From contig BCIA01000001.1 of the NCBI GenBank assembly GCA_001599815.1, positions 2,608,934-2,672,933 on the forward strand: a DNA stretch of 64,000 bases, written 5' to 3'. Both the position numbers and the translations under genes were made by a program. This document shows positions 23,223 to 34,413 of this stretch, piece by piece (position 1 is the first letter of the stretch; the number at the start of each line of letters is the position of its first letter). The DNA is from Furcasterigmium furcatum. Taxonomy: Eukaryota; Ascomycota; Sordariomycetes; Glomerellales; Plectosphaerellaceae. Under the pieces are notes generated by a model. The model had not been told where the DNA came from. It saw only the letters and a program-made list of their open reading frames with translations, and did not search any database.

Positions 23223-26200
23223 ATGGCCGGCAACAACCCCCGCTTGCACAAGGATGTGCCTGAGAGCGCCCGAGAGCGGGAAACGTTCAAGTATCTACTC
23301 GCCCATCTCACCACCACCTTGCCAATAGTTTGGGCCTTCTAACCTGCCCGCCAGATACGACTCGTTCTTGATCGGCCGCACCATCCGCGGCCGCTCCCAA
23401 GACCTCGTCTCCCCTGGAGAGCGGGCATCCTGCCCCGACTCGGCCTTGATCGCCTACGCCCAGCTTGCAGCCCTACGGTCCAATGCCAAACGGGCTCTCA
23501 TCTCACTCTTCGACAGCAAGTTTCAGTATGTCGTGGCCGAGGCAACCCCAGAGCTCTCTCTGACCCCCTCTCAGGCAGCGGGAGGTCTGGGCACGGCTCA
23601 GCCCGAACCCGAACTATGGCTCTCCGGCACTGCTCTCCCGAGGCCGGCGGGCGTTTGTTCGAGGGTCCTCGTGGATCCTAACCTTGGCCGGGGAGTCCTC
23701 ACCGGAAAGGGAGCTCATCCTGCCAATCTCCCCGTCTCCATCGTCCCCGACATGACCACAGAACCCCGGACGCAGGATTCCGTCTATTGCCAGGCCTGGC
23801 CGAATAATCGATTTTATGCCGGCGTGCCTATTCGATCGAGACGAGGTATCGACATTGGAATCCTCTGCATTCTCGATGACCAGCCTCGAACCGGCCTTGA
23901 CAGCACCGCGGTTCGCCTGATGCAAGATTTGTCTTCTACCATCATGTCACACTTCGAAGCAAGGCGATCGACCGCCGGACACCGCCGTGCTGATCGAATG
24001 GTCCGAGGGCTGGGCAGCTTTGTCGAAGGAAATACCACCGTATCCGGGTGGCAGCAGGAGGCGAATGTCGAATCGTACGAGCCCAACCCTTCCGCCGAGG
24101 GCATCTTGAACCCGACCCAGCAACTCAGACACGCCGAAGAAGGATCAGAGGCCCACCGAAGCCCACGGACCGAAGCTGCACCGATACAGTTCATGGCGAC
24201 AGACGGACCTCCCACCTCTGTCGACTTCGAGGGGCAGCCTGCTGAACCTGCACTGCATCCTGGCCTGGGCGATGTGGACCATGTGTTTTCTAAAGCGTCC
24301 AACATCGTCAGAGAGTCTATTGAGGTCGAGGGCGTACTGTTTCTTGATGCGAGTATCGGCTCGTTCGGAGGGCTTGCCGCAGCCAAGGCGACCGCACACA
24401 AGCACACATCTTCCTCCTCGTCATCGTCCTCCAGCGACGATGACAAGAGGGGCACTTCTCCCAAATCAGACGGCCAAGAGGAGGCAATGTGCCAGGTTCT
24501 CGGGTTCTCAACCTCGTCATCCTCGAGCGTTGACGGACAAAAAACTCAGCTGGGCCACAGCAAGATTCCGGAAAAGCTTCTCGCCGCGCTGTTGCGCCGG
24601 CATCCAACCGGGAAAATCTTCAATTTCGACGAGAGTGGCTCGCTGCAATCGAGTGACTTCTCCGGCGACGAGTATCTGTCCCCCCCACCTTCGGAACCGA
24701 TGCGAGGATATCTCCCAGAATCATCACAAAGGCCACCAATCAGCCCACAGCGCCGGCCAAGGCAAAGCGCGAAGCGTCGTTTTTCGAGGCAGAATGAAGG
24801 CCAACTAATTGCGACCATATTTCCGGGCGCTCGGAGTGTGGTTCTGATACCCATCTGGGACACTCAGCGGGAGCGATGGTTTGCTGGAGGATTCGCCTAC
24901 ACCAAGACGCCAACTCGAGTCTTCACCATTGAAGGGGAACTAAGTTACCTGAGAGCCTTCGGCTCAGTTATCATGAGCGAGGTCGCTCGTGTCAAGGCCA
25001 TCTCAGTGGACAAGGCGAAGACGGACCTTTTGAGCTCACTGTCCCACGAGCTCAGGTCACCGCTGCACGGCGTTGTGCTTGGCGTCGAGTTGCTCCAGGA
25101 CACTGCGCTAGACGCCTTCCAGGGGGATGTGTTGCACTCTGTGGAGACTTGTGGCCGTACTCTCCTCGACACGATGGACCATCTGCTTGACTGGAGCAAA
25201 ATCAACAACTTCATGAGTTCCACAGCCCGACAAGGCAGGCGGGATCAGCAGCAGGACCCGACCCAGCGCCTCGACAGGAGAAATTCGATCGGTGCCGGCA
25301 TGATGAGCCTCACTTCGGATGTCGACATTTCCGTTCTCACCGAGGAAGTGGTCGAAAGCATCTGCGCTGGCTTCAATTTCGAGAGACGTTCGGTCGCCCA
25401 GCTGGGCGGTGGCCAGGCGTCCCAACCCCTCGATGCCGAAACCAATGCTGTCCGACGAATGGATACAATGCAGGCCGTGGAAAACACCATCACTGGAAAG
25501 AACAGAAACGGGGGTCTGAATATTCTACTGGGCAACGTTGCCATAGGTCTGGACATAGATGCCGACTGTCCCTGGACTTTCAGCACCCAGCCTGGCGCTT
25601 TTAGGCGCATCGTCATGAACCTCCTGGGCAACTCGCTGAAGTACACAAAGAGCGGATTCATCAAGGTCTGCCTCAGTCAACTTACGTCATCACGCCATAA
25701 AAACACGCAATATGTGCAATTGACCGTGGTGGACTCTGGCCAGGGCATCAGCAAAGACTACATTCAGCACCGACTATTTTCCCCATTTTCCCAGGAGGAC
25801 TCTTTAGCTGCTGGTGCCGGGCTGGGCCTCAGTCTGGTGAAAGGAATCGTTACCAGTCTAGGGGGCTCAATCCGAGTACAGAGCGAGGTCAACAAAGGCA
25901 CAGCAGTCTCTGTTCGTCTGCCGATGCATGCTGCAATTCGAGATCCATTTGCCTCCTCGACATCCGATGAAGAGATTATCGACGAGTTTGAAGCTCAGGT
26001 CAACGAGCTCCAAGGACTTCGAGTTCGTATCGTCGGCTTTGGAGCCACTTTTGGCGACGCCGGGGGCAAGTGCTTGAGGGAGACACACTTCAACCAGGGG
26101 GTCCTTATGGTAAAGTTGTGTCGAGACTGGCTCCGACTACACATTCTCGAGGCAGATAAGGAGAAGGAACTCCTGCCGGACTTTGTCCTCTGCGATGAAG

Positions 26201-27121
26201 CGAACTTGAATCGCGCCTTTACTGCGAGAGGCGGCAATTCCTCGGTACCTGTCATTGTCATCTGCAGCGACCCTCTGGTTGCTCGGCGCCTTTCATCATC
26301 GCCCGCCTTCAACGGCAAGGCGGGCGTGGTCGAGTTCATCTCTCAGCCGTAAGTTATACCCCGAACCGCGTTTATCAGAACATAACTAATACGATTCTCG
26401 CAGGGCCGGACCCCGAAAACTAGCCAAGATCTTGTTGTTGAGCTTCCGCCGTTGGATCAGTTCTCGACCAGGCAAGGGCAATTCTTCCACCTTGTCTGGG
26501 GCGAGTAGTGATCAATTCACCATAGGCTTGACTGATGCACCAACGCCGAGCTTGGTGACCTCTCCTGAGACACCCAGCGAGCCTCCTACGCCCAAAGATG
26601 ACGATCTCCCGGAGGCCGCAGAGCCGTCGGCCGCGGCCGGAGCAGGCGATGTCGAAAATGGTGTCGAAGAGCCGGGCCTGGCCATACGGACCACATGGGA
26701 TCGTTCACCACCATCGCCTCAACCTCCACCCACTACGAAACCGGTCGAATTCCTACTGGTGGATGACAACCCAATCAACCTGAAGATGATCAGCCATCAC
26801 ATGAAGAAGCTGGGCCACTCGTTCGACACAGCTACGGATGGCAAGAAAGCGTTTGAAGCAGTACAGGCCAGCAGCGGGCAGTACAAATGCATATTCATGG
26901 ATATCAGTATGCCGACCATGGATGGTTTCGAGAGTACACGACTGGTGCGGGCGTTTGAGCGTGAGAAGCATCTTCCGCGATGCCAGATATTTGCATTGAC
27001 GGGCATTGCGTCCGAGTCGGCGCAGCAGGAGGCGTTTGCAAGCGGAATCGATCTGTTCCTGACCAAGCCGGTCAAGTTGAAGGAGTTGAACCGTATTTTA
27101 GAGGAGAAGACTCTGGCATGA
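23223..27121 (+). CDS. hybrid histidine kinase with N-terminal GAF domain and C-terminal receiver
   Basis: Exons 23223-23290, 23355-26348 and 26404-27121 (introns 64 and 55 nt) give 1259 residues. The first ATG is supported because the spliced junction gives a continuous ERETFKYDSFLIGRT. A GAF-type sensor occupies about residues 30-230 (GVPIRSRRGIDIGILCILDD). A long Ser/Asp-rich linker follows. The kinase core has an H-box LSHELRSPLHG with His587 and an N-box NLLGNSLKY (from Asn778). Further on are G1 DSGQGIS (Asp816), an F-box LFSPFSQED and G2 GAGLGLSL. The receiver (about 1136-1255) keeps the acidic pair 1141/1142, phospho-acceptor Asp1187 and Lys1242. All residues for a His-Asp phosphorelay through an HPt protein to Ssk1/Skn7-type regulators are present. 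No membrane helix is seen, so it is probably cytosolic. The signal and fungal HHK group are undetermined. Confidence 0.93.
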
Positions 27122-27920
27122 GGCCTTCGTAACTAGATGGCTGGTGACGTGGCATGACATACACGAATACAATGGGATAGAGCAGCGAGGCGAAGTCAGG
27201 TAGAGCACAAATCTGAGAATATTCCTCATGCTGGCAGACGAACTCGAGCATCTCTAGATGCTTGCAACCATGCGAATATTCTCTGGGACAGTGCGCAATG
27301 CTGTTCTCAGATCCCCATCCCGGAAGATGAGGATTTCCGATGGCATTTCTTCAGTCGGGCTAGGAAAGGTACCAAGTAAGGAAACAACGTGGGTAGCGCA
27401 TTGGGTCTGAACCCCATCTGCGGGACGGCGACGTCAAGGCAGCCTGACGTCATGGTGCATTTCAGGGTTCAGTCCGAGTCCCGTCCCCTCGTTGTCCCCC
27501 CATCCTTCGATCCCTCGGCCTGGTGGCAGGCGTCCACGATCGCATTTTCACACGGCCATCCGTGATTTTCTCGGCAGGCTGGACAGCGGGAACTAGGCCC
27601 CGCCAAGACCAGGCCCGGAAATTTGGCCATCTGTTGGAGGAGTGCGGAGCGTGCCACGAGGGTGATGCGAAATCCTGATGGGGTTATGATGCAGAGGCTG
27701 CTTCTCCCCGTTCACACCTCATCCATCTCATCTACTACAACGGCCGACATCAGCGAAAAGGGCAGTCCTGCACATCATGCTTCCTCCAACAAATGCAATA
27801 AACAAGGCCATTCTATTGAAATCCTGCCCCGTCGTAAATTCGCCCTACCTCCGCTATCCGGTCTAGGTCCAAGACGCTGCGCAACTGCGCCGTGGCGTCG
27901 GCCTCATCGTACGATTCAAG
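27122..27920. other. intergenic region before the first GATA gene
   Basis: About 800 bases with no supported frame. They contain the 3' flank of the histidine kinase and the promoter/leader of the GATA gene starting at 27921. Confidence 0.45.
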
Positions 27921-28717
27921 ATGTCAACCAGTACGCCTCACATATCCAGGGATGACATCCCGCCTCTGTCAACGAACGACGTGGCCAAACCATATCAGTC
28001 GTTGCCAGTCCTCAGCTCAAGGCCCCTGGCCGACGATGACGGCTTTATTGAGGAGCATACGGCCACCGATGGGTTGGAGCCTGGGATATCGCATCCGACC
28101 TCACGGGGAAGACGAGTACGGCCCCCTTTCCGAGCCATCCGACCAGATCCTTCCCTCCCCTGCACGGATGTCGAACAACGCGACATGGCATCTACTGACA
28201 CCGACACGCACCAGGTCTCTTCATGCCCTCCGAACATCCTAGCCCCGCGCAGCACACGGGTCCTCTGGGACGATGGAACCCCCTCGATCGACTGGAACAT
28301 CGCCGTACTCGAGAACTCGGCTGATGATTCCACCCTCGTCGGCACTCCGACCCCTCAACCCGATATCGACCCCTCCATGCTCCTTTTTGGCACGCTGAGC
28401 AACGGCGTCCTCGACGCCCGGGGGCTTCAACAGCAAAAGGACGATGCAGCGCGGGGTGCGTCCATGGTGTCCGGGAGCAAGCGGAAGAGGGTAAGTTGTA
28501 GAACACTGTTTATCTTCCGACAAACGTCGGAATTTAGATGCAGAGCGCTAACATTCAATTTCAGGCGAGCAGGGCCGTCGTCGTCTGCCGACGCTGTGGT
28601 GCGGATGACGCGCCCAAGTGGCGCCCTGGGCCAGATGGGCCCGGGACGCTGTGTAATGTCTGTGGGCTGTTGTACGCACGAGGGGAGAGGAGGAAGCATT
28701 CCGCTGGCCGGGCGTGA
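27921..28717 (+). CDS. small GATA zinc-finger protein (18-residue loop), first of a tail-to-tail pair
   Basis: Exons 27921-28490 and 28565-28717, with a 74-nt phase-0 intron (GTAAGT...TTTCAG), give 240 residues. The first 185 are Ser/Thr/Pro/Asp-rich and show no domain. A basic SKRKR lies at the exon end. The second exon carries a single C-terminal GATA finger: C198-x2-C201-x18-C220-x2-C223, with WRPGPDGP in the loop and CNVCGL at the second knuckle. The 18-residue loop is the type found in White Collar factors rather than the 17-residue AreA/NIT2 type. The finger is followed by a short basic tail (ARGERRKHSAGRA). DNA binding to GATA-core sites in the nucleus is expected for the family. No PAS domain is present, so it is not WC-1 or WC-2 itself. 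Confidence 0.88.
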
Positions 28718-29409
28718 CCGCCGACGGCCGGAGTGGCCTCTCCGTCGCCGTCGGTCGTCCGCGGACTCGGTGATGGCGAGCATGCAGTAAGACCCGGTGG
28801 ACCCGCCCTTTCACTTATGTCATGCGACATACGAGGCGGCCCGAGGAACGAAACTCCTGTGCATCAGCCAGATGGTTGGAGATCGGATTATGGGAGATTG
28901 TGCCCAAGCATGAGAATGTTCGTGTCTGGGTAGTAGGGCGTTCTGGTCAGGAGTACGGGAGCCGGCAGTGATACCACATGATTTCTCGATGATGCTTCTC
29001 AAATTGGTCTGTTTACTTTAGTACCTACGCTAGGTAGTATGAATCGATAATGAAGTCGCTGCTGTGATTGCTCTTGGACCGGGGTTTACCACCCTGCGCT
29101 GTTCTCCCAGGGCCGCCCCCCCTATTCAAGGTACCTCACCTATTCGATGATCCCCGTAGCTTCCAAACCAGTCAGGCCCATTCTCTCTTCAGTATGAAAT
29201 GCTTCAAATGCTCGCCAATTCATAAGTCCCGTTGCGCCTTGTACCAAAAAAAGGGGGTATCGTAGTCTATAATCGCATGTGCTCGTGAGTATTACAGCAC
29301 TTAAGTGTCCAGCTCTCCAATGTTGGATGGTAAGTAGGTAGTTCGATGATGGCCGTCCGTCAACAGCCACGGCAAGCAGTAAGGCCGAGATGAGATGCGC
29401 CATTTCTGC
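28718..29409. other. intergenic region between the two convergent GATA genes
   Basis: 692 bases holding the two 3' flanks. No supported frame. The middle (about 28990-29300) is AT-richer. Confidence 0.5.
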
Positions 29410-30291
29410 TTATGACGGCCAAGAGACGGCGCAGCTGCTTGCTTCCTTTCGCTTGCGTTTTCGCTTGGCGTAGATGAGCCCGCAGACGTTGCAGAGGGTT
29501 TCTGGTCCGTCGGGGCCGGGGCGCCATTGAGGGGTTTCTACCCTGTGGCACTCGTGGCAGGTGAGACGAGTCATGCTGCTTTTCTGGGGACGGGAGTGTT
29601 AACATGGTTCTAGGACAGGCCGCTGGGCAAGGAAATAGGGGGATGTCCGGGGTGAGGGGTGCAAAGAAAGGGCCCGGGGGGGAGTATTTACCCGCCTCCG
29701 TCTCGACTGTGACGGTCCTGCCTGGGGGTCGCCCTGTTCTTGATGCTTCTTGTGCCGGCGGTGAGACGACTGAGGCTCGTTCGCGGCCTCCTCCTTCGCC
29801 TTCTGTGCCCGGTCTTCGTAGTCTGCTTGCGCCGCGAGGGCAGTCATATGCCTGAGCTCCGAGGCGATGCCGTCCGACGACTTTCCCATGGCAAGGAGGG
29901 CACTTCTGCTGGAAGACTGGAGGGCCATCATGGTGGCCCCGGCCTCACCTTGGCTGGAGTAGGAGGTGGCCCCCTGGGGAAAGGTCTCGGAGAAGCGGAG
30001 TAGCTCGAAGGCATCGTGATGGATCTTCGCTGGTGTTAGACATAGTTCGGTGCGTGGGGGAGCAGATGGCACGCGGCAGCGGTCATGACGCACCTTTTGA
30101 AGGCTCTCGGCAGTTAGTTGGGCCAAGGACATGACCGAGCTCCGGCTCCCCTTGCTCCTCGGGGAGCCCTCGATCATGGTGTTTTGGGCATCATCTGGGG
30201 CGGGGGCGAGATGTGCACCGGCCGGCTGCGGAGGAGGCAGCTCTGGCCTCTGGTCCTGGTCGGATTCGGAGCTAGCCGGAGCCAGGCGCAT
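29410..30291 (-). CDS. small GATA zinc-finger protein (18-residue loop), second of the pair
   Basis: Minus-strand exons 30291-30094, 30024-29692 and 29583-29410 (introns 69 and 108 nt) give 234 residues. The first junction uses the second AG after a CTAAC branch point, giving a continuous SLQKIHHDAFELLRF. Reading through that intron also stays open, so the intron is inferred. The middle has a helical, Ala-rich segment and a His/Lys/Arg-rich stretch (HRRHKKHQEQ). The last exon encodes C186-x2-C189-x18-C208-x2-C211, with QWRPGPDGP and CNVCGL, then a strongly basic tail (KRKRKRK) that doubles as a nuclear signal. It lacks a PAS domain. The finger closely resembles that of the gene at 27921-28717, and both fingers are C-terminal behind a phase-0 intron. 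Confidence 0.83.
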
Positions 30292-31667
30292 TGACGAGTG
30301 GTGAAGGGCTTGGAAGTCGTGATAATGGTGGTGATGGGCCGCCGCGGGATGAGCGGCGGGGGTGGATTGCGATGTTGGTGGCTAGCGGGGAATGGGCTGA
30401 ATCGATGCCTGGCGATACCATCGATCGGTCTGTCACAGGGGGGCGCTGGGCGATCAGACAATCGCTCGACATGAAATGGGTTGTACTGGCTGGACAGTAT
30501 CTGTGTCGCTTGGGATGGACTTAATCGGCGAGACGTCAGGGCGACACGGAGCGGCGAGAAAAATCAGCCCATGGTATGGAAAGTGAGGAGGGAAGGGCAA
30601 GTCGAAAGAAAGCACGATCGGGAACTGGGATGGGATTGTGGAAGTTCAATGAAGGAGGGTTTGGTCCGGGGCGGGAGAGGGACCGGACCCTGAAAAGAGC
30701 CTGAACAGAGCCTAGACGGAGGGAGGGGGTGGACCCTTCAGTGGTTCGCTCGCTCAGGCACAGGGTTCCATGTGGCGAGCTTCCGTGACCTGCCCGGGAC
30801 GAATCAGGGGTCCGACAGGCACAGAAGTCGGGAAATCCAGACCCAGGCCCTTCGGGCGGGTCATTTCCCCGTACCTAGGGGTCCAGCATGACGACATTCT
30901 TACGTCGCTGGGACAGACCTCTTTTGCTTTTCGGTTAAGAACAGGTTGCAATAATGCTTCGAATACAGTAAATGCGAGTTAGTTACAGATGGAATATGAT
31001 AGCAGCTGGCGAAGTGGTCGTGAAGCATGAGCGAGAACCCAGGTAGCCTGGAAGAAGTGGATCGAGACGGATGAGGAAATCGTCTGATCTGGTTGTCGCC
31101 TTGTTCCTGGCGTGCCAACCTCACCTCGCGCTTTCATTAGAGAGAGCGAATTGCTAAATAGGAGGAGTAGCAGTAGTCAACATTCTTCAGAGCCAGGGGC
31201 TTCTTGCAGTGTACGATAGGCAGTTGGCTAAGATCCCAATATTGACTCAGCATCTGCCTCAACCAACCCAACAGGTGGCAGATAGCACACGAAGTGCCGC
31301 AACGCCTGGAGCATGCCACTCACCCTGCCCAGTCCCGATACAACTATCACAGAATCATACGTCAACAGGAATGAATATTCTCACTGCTCAGCCACTTCAT
31401 CAGCTTTCCTGTGGAAGAGCGTCAGTTGTCAGTGTCCTGAGTCGAGAGTTCCCACCCCGTGACCAATTGCATCACCGCCTCGGACCCCACATCTCCGGCG
31501 TCGAAGATCCGATCACCGGCGCACCACAATTTTCGAATCACACGCGGCTCAGTGAACGCCAATACCGTGACTCTCACTCACTCACTCGAGCCTCCCCTGA
31601 TAGCTCACACCATCGGCCAGGGGTCACCTACTCGAATTGACCTCTCACCCTCGACACCACCGCCGCC
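30292..31667. other. shared upstream region of divergent GATA and homoserine kinase genes
   Basis: About 1.4 kb without a supported frame. It contains a CPC1/Gcn4-type site (31243-31249) and, close to 31668, a C-rich leader with CACTCACTCACTC runs. Confidence 0.45.
31243..31249 (+). promoter_or_regulatory. CPC1/Gcn4-type site upstream of homoserine kinase
   Basis: A perfect palindromic TGACTCA lies 419 bases before the homoserine kinase ATG. This is the consensus of the bZIP factor of cross-pathway (general amino acid) control. Homoserine kinase genes are classic targets of that control, so function here is plausible but unproven. Confidence 0.5.
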
Positions 31668-32801
31668 ATGGAGTCATTCGTCATCAAGACCCCCTCGTCC
31701 TCCGCCAACATCGGCCCCGGCTTCGATGTCATCGGCCTCGCCCTCTCCATCTACCTCGAGCTGCACGTCACCATCGACCGCTCCAAGCAGTCCTCCCAGG
31801 AACCCCTCAACTGCCGGATAACCTACGAGGGCCAGGGCGAGGGCAGCCCCGACATCAGCCTCGACCCCTCCGTCAATCTCATCACCCGCGTCGCCCTGTA
31901 CGTCCTCCGCTGCCACGGCCAGCGCATGTTCCCCGTTGAGACGCACGTCCACATCAAGAACCCCATCCCCCTCGGCCGCGGCCTCGGCAGCTCCGGCTCC
32001 GCCGTCGTCGCCGGCGTCATGCTCGGCAAGGAGGTCGGCGGCCTGCACCACCTCGACTTCGACCGCCTCTTCGACTTCTGCCTCATGATCGAGCGCCACC
32101 CGGACAACGTCGGCGCATCCCTCTACGGCGGCTTCGTCGGCACCTACCTCCGCCCCCTCAAGCCCGAGGACGTCCAGCGCATCGAGATCCCCCTGTCCGA
32201 GGTTCTCCCCGCCCCGGCCGGCGGCGTCGACACCGGCGAGACACCCCCCGAGCCCCCGCACGGCATCGGCCACCACATCAAGTTCCCCTGGGCCAAGGAG
32301 ATCAAGGCCATCGCCATCATCCCCAACTTCCAGGTCCCGACGCACCTGGCCCGCGAGGTGCTGCCGCCGCACTACACGCGGCCCGACGTTGTGAGTGCCT
32401 TCCCCGCGTGAAGATATTGACTCATAGAACGCCCGTACTGACTCCCACCGCAGACCTTTAACATGCAGCGCATCGCCCTCCTCCCCGTGGCGCTGGGCAC
32501 CTCCCCGCCGGATCCCGAGCTGATCCACCTGGCGATGCAGGACAAGGTGCACCAGCCGTACCGGCAGACGCTCATCCCGGGGCTGGCGGAGGTGGTGGGG
32601 TCCATGTCGCCGAGCACGCAGGAAGGGTTCCTGGGCGTGTGCCTGTCTGGCGCGGGACCGACGATTCTGGCACTGGCGACGGGTAACTTTGAGGAGATTG
32701 CGGCCCGCATCATCAAGACGCTCAAGGAGGCGAACCCGAAGCCGATCGACTGCGAGTGGCGGGTGCTGGAGCCTGCGGAGGGGACGCAGGTCATCCGGTA
32801 G
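31668..32801 (+). CDS. thr1: homoserine kinase
   Basis: Exons 31668-32390 and 32454-32801 (63-nt intron) give 356 residues, the usual length for yeast and fungal Thr1. The ATG has a GCCGCCATGG context. The N-terminus starts with the GHMP-kinase hallmark SSANIGPGFDVIGLAL. The phosphate-binding loop PLGRGLGSSGSA starts at residue 101. HPDNVGASLYGG (about 144) and GVCLSGAGPTILAL near the C-terminus are the other GHMP motifs. The enzyme phosphorylates L-homoserine with ATP to O-phosphohomoserine, the committed step towards threonine (and then isoleucine) in the cytosol. A CPC1/Gcn4-type site lies upstream. Identification is firm. Confidence 0.97.
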
Positions 32802-33605
32802 GTAGGTGTCATAGATGGTGCCACGTAGACATGGGTAGAGGGCAATGTAGGTATGTACATGATACCCTTGGAAGTTTCACTCAGGATTGGACGTCATGGG
32901 AAATGTGTTCCAGTGAACGGGGTGGCTGTCCTCCATGAATCAGGAAAGAGGCAAAAGAACAAATTATACAATAAATCAAATCACAAACGAAGATCTTACT
33001 CACGGCACTGATGGGTGTCTCTAGACCAACGGTCAAGGGCACAGTAAAAGTGAGGCTTTGCCTTGAAGGTTACCACAACGCAGACTGAAATTCAGCACCC
33101 CGGCTCCGGCTCTCGGGAAGGACAAGCCTCAGTGATCGGCCGCCAAGGTCCTGACACCAGGCCAGCAGGGCTGAGGTATTCGTTGCTGCTTTTAGAATAC
33201 TTACTACCATGAGATGAGCTTTACTGTCCTGTTAAAACTGGGTTTCTTCTGGAGCCTCGCTCTTTGAGTCTGGGCCGAGCTTGCCTTCAACATGGGGCCT
33301 CCAGCTATATAAAATTACCATCCTAACTTACCGAGGCACCTCAGTTATAAGACCATTACTTAACTGTCCTCTCGGGTCCGTGTATTGCACGACAGCCGGG
33401 CCGGAACAGCGCTGCATAGCAGCACCGGCGGCATCGACTAGTGAGTAGGCCTTCCGATGGCCATCACTCCAACTTTAAATCATGATGCCCAAAGACTGAT
33501 CCATTACACGCCATTCGGGGGGCACCAACTCGAGTCATTCAGCGCCACAAAGCTCAAGCCGGCCTGGCCAGATGGTATCGATCTCATCGCCTCGCCACAA
33601 GGTTG
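32802..33605. other. gene-free stretch before the rhodopsin-domain remnant
   Basis: 800 bases, partly AT-rich (about 32950-33370). I looked here for the missing N-terminal helices of the rhodopsin-domain remnant and found none. In the remnant's own frame a TGA occurs at 33483-33485, and the residues after it show no family similarity. Confidence 0.5.
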
Positions 33606-34413
33606 CGCCGCACGATCCTCACCCAGCGCAAGCTATTCCTCACCGACCTTACTATTGCCGCCGTTGTGGATTTAATCATTCTCATCCTCCCGATCCCCGT
33701 CACCTATACTCTACGGCTGCCTCTGAGGACGCAGCTGAAGATCGTCTTTATGCTCAGCGCGGGCAGCCTTGCTACTGGCGTCACCATCTTTCGCCTCGTG
33801 CAAGTGGCTGTCCATCTTGACCCTACGGATATCTCGGGTCAATTTGCCATACTAGACGTGACCACGTACGTACTTCTCTCGGTTTTGTATTGCTCCTCGT
33901 GTATCTTCTTGGTTGCAACCTGCTCACACTTTTCACTGCAGTGTAATGGAACTCACTATCGGCATGGTATGTGCATGTATGCCGTCCGCATACAGCCTCA
34001 ATAAACGCTTTAAGAACCGTCAAAGTGAGCGAGCGCTCGCAGCTAACCGGCCACGCACCGGCCGCTCTCGTCGCAACTTCATCCCCACCATTACTGCAAA
34101 AGCCACCGGCCGCAATGTGGCCAGCATTGCCGACGCCCATCCGGCACCTGGAATGGCGCAGATGCAGAGCAGCCACAGTCTTGCCGCTACCTTTCTTAGG
34201 CACGCGCCCGCCGGCAGCGACTCCCTGGGCCCGATCCATCTCACCCACGTCAATTCCCACGACGGACGGGCGGAGGGGTGGCTGGCGACCAAGCCCGAGG
34301 GTGACGACACGACGGACCTTGAGGCAGCGACAGGGCCGTCTAGCTGCGCGATGAAGCTGCCACGGCAGTGGAGCACCATCTGGGATGGGACACAGGGCGA
34401 CGGGCCGGCATGA
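33606..34413 (+). pseudogene. 5'-truncated fungal rhodopsin-domain (SAT4-like) membrane protein
   Basis: Segments 33606-33865 and 33942-34413, joined over a 76-nt GT-AG intron, encode about 240 residues. They start at RRTILTQRKLFLTDLTIA and contain three hydrophobic helices (AAVVDLIILILPIPVTYTL, IVFMLSAGSLATGVTIF and LTIGMVCACMPSA). The LPIP motif, RLPLRTQLKI loop and ELTIG-CACMPS helix are landmarks of the last three helices of the seven-helix fungal rhodopsin-domain family. After them comes a polar tail to a TGA. The first four helices and a start ATG are missing, and upstream DNA does not encode them. Most likely the gene is a 5'-truncated relic; an undetected distant exon is the alternative. 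The surviving part has no internal stop. Confidence 0.55.

Noticed and set aside
31674..32552. 292-codon minus-strand frame
   Set aside because: Antisense of homoserine kinase, running over its intron; Ala/Gly/Asp/Val-rich, as expected from complemented GC-rich codons.
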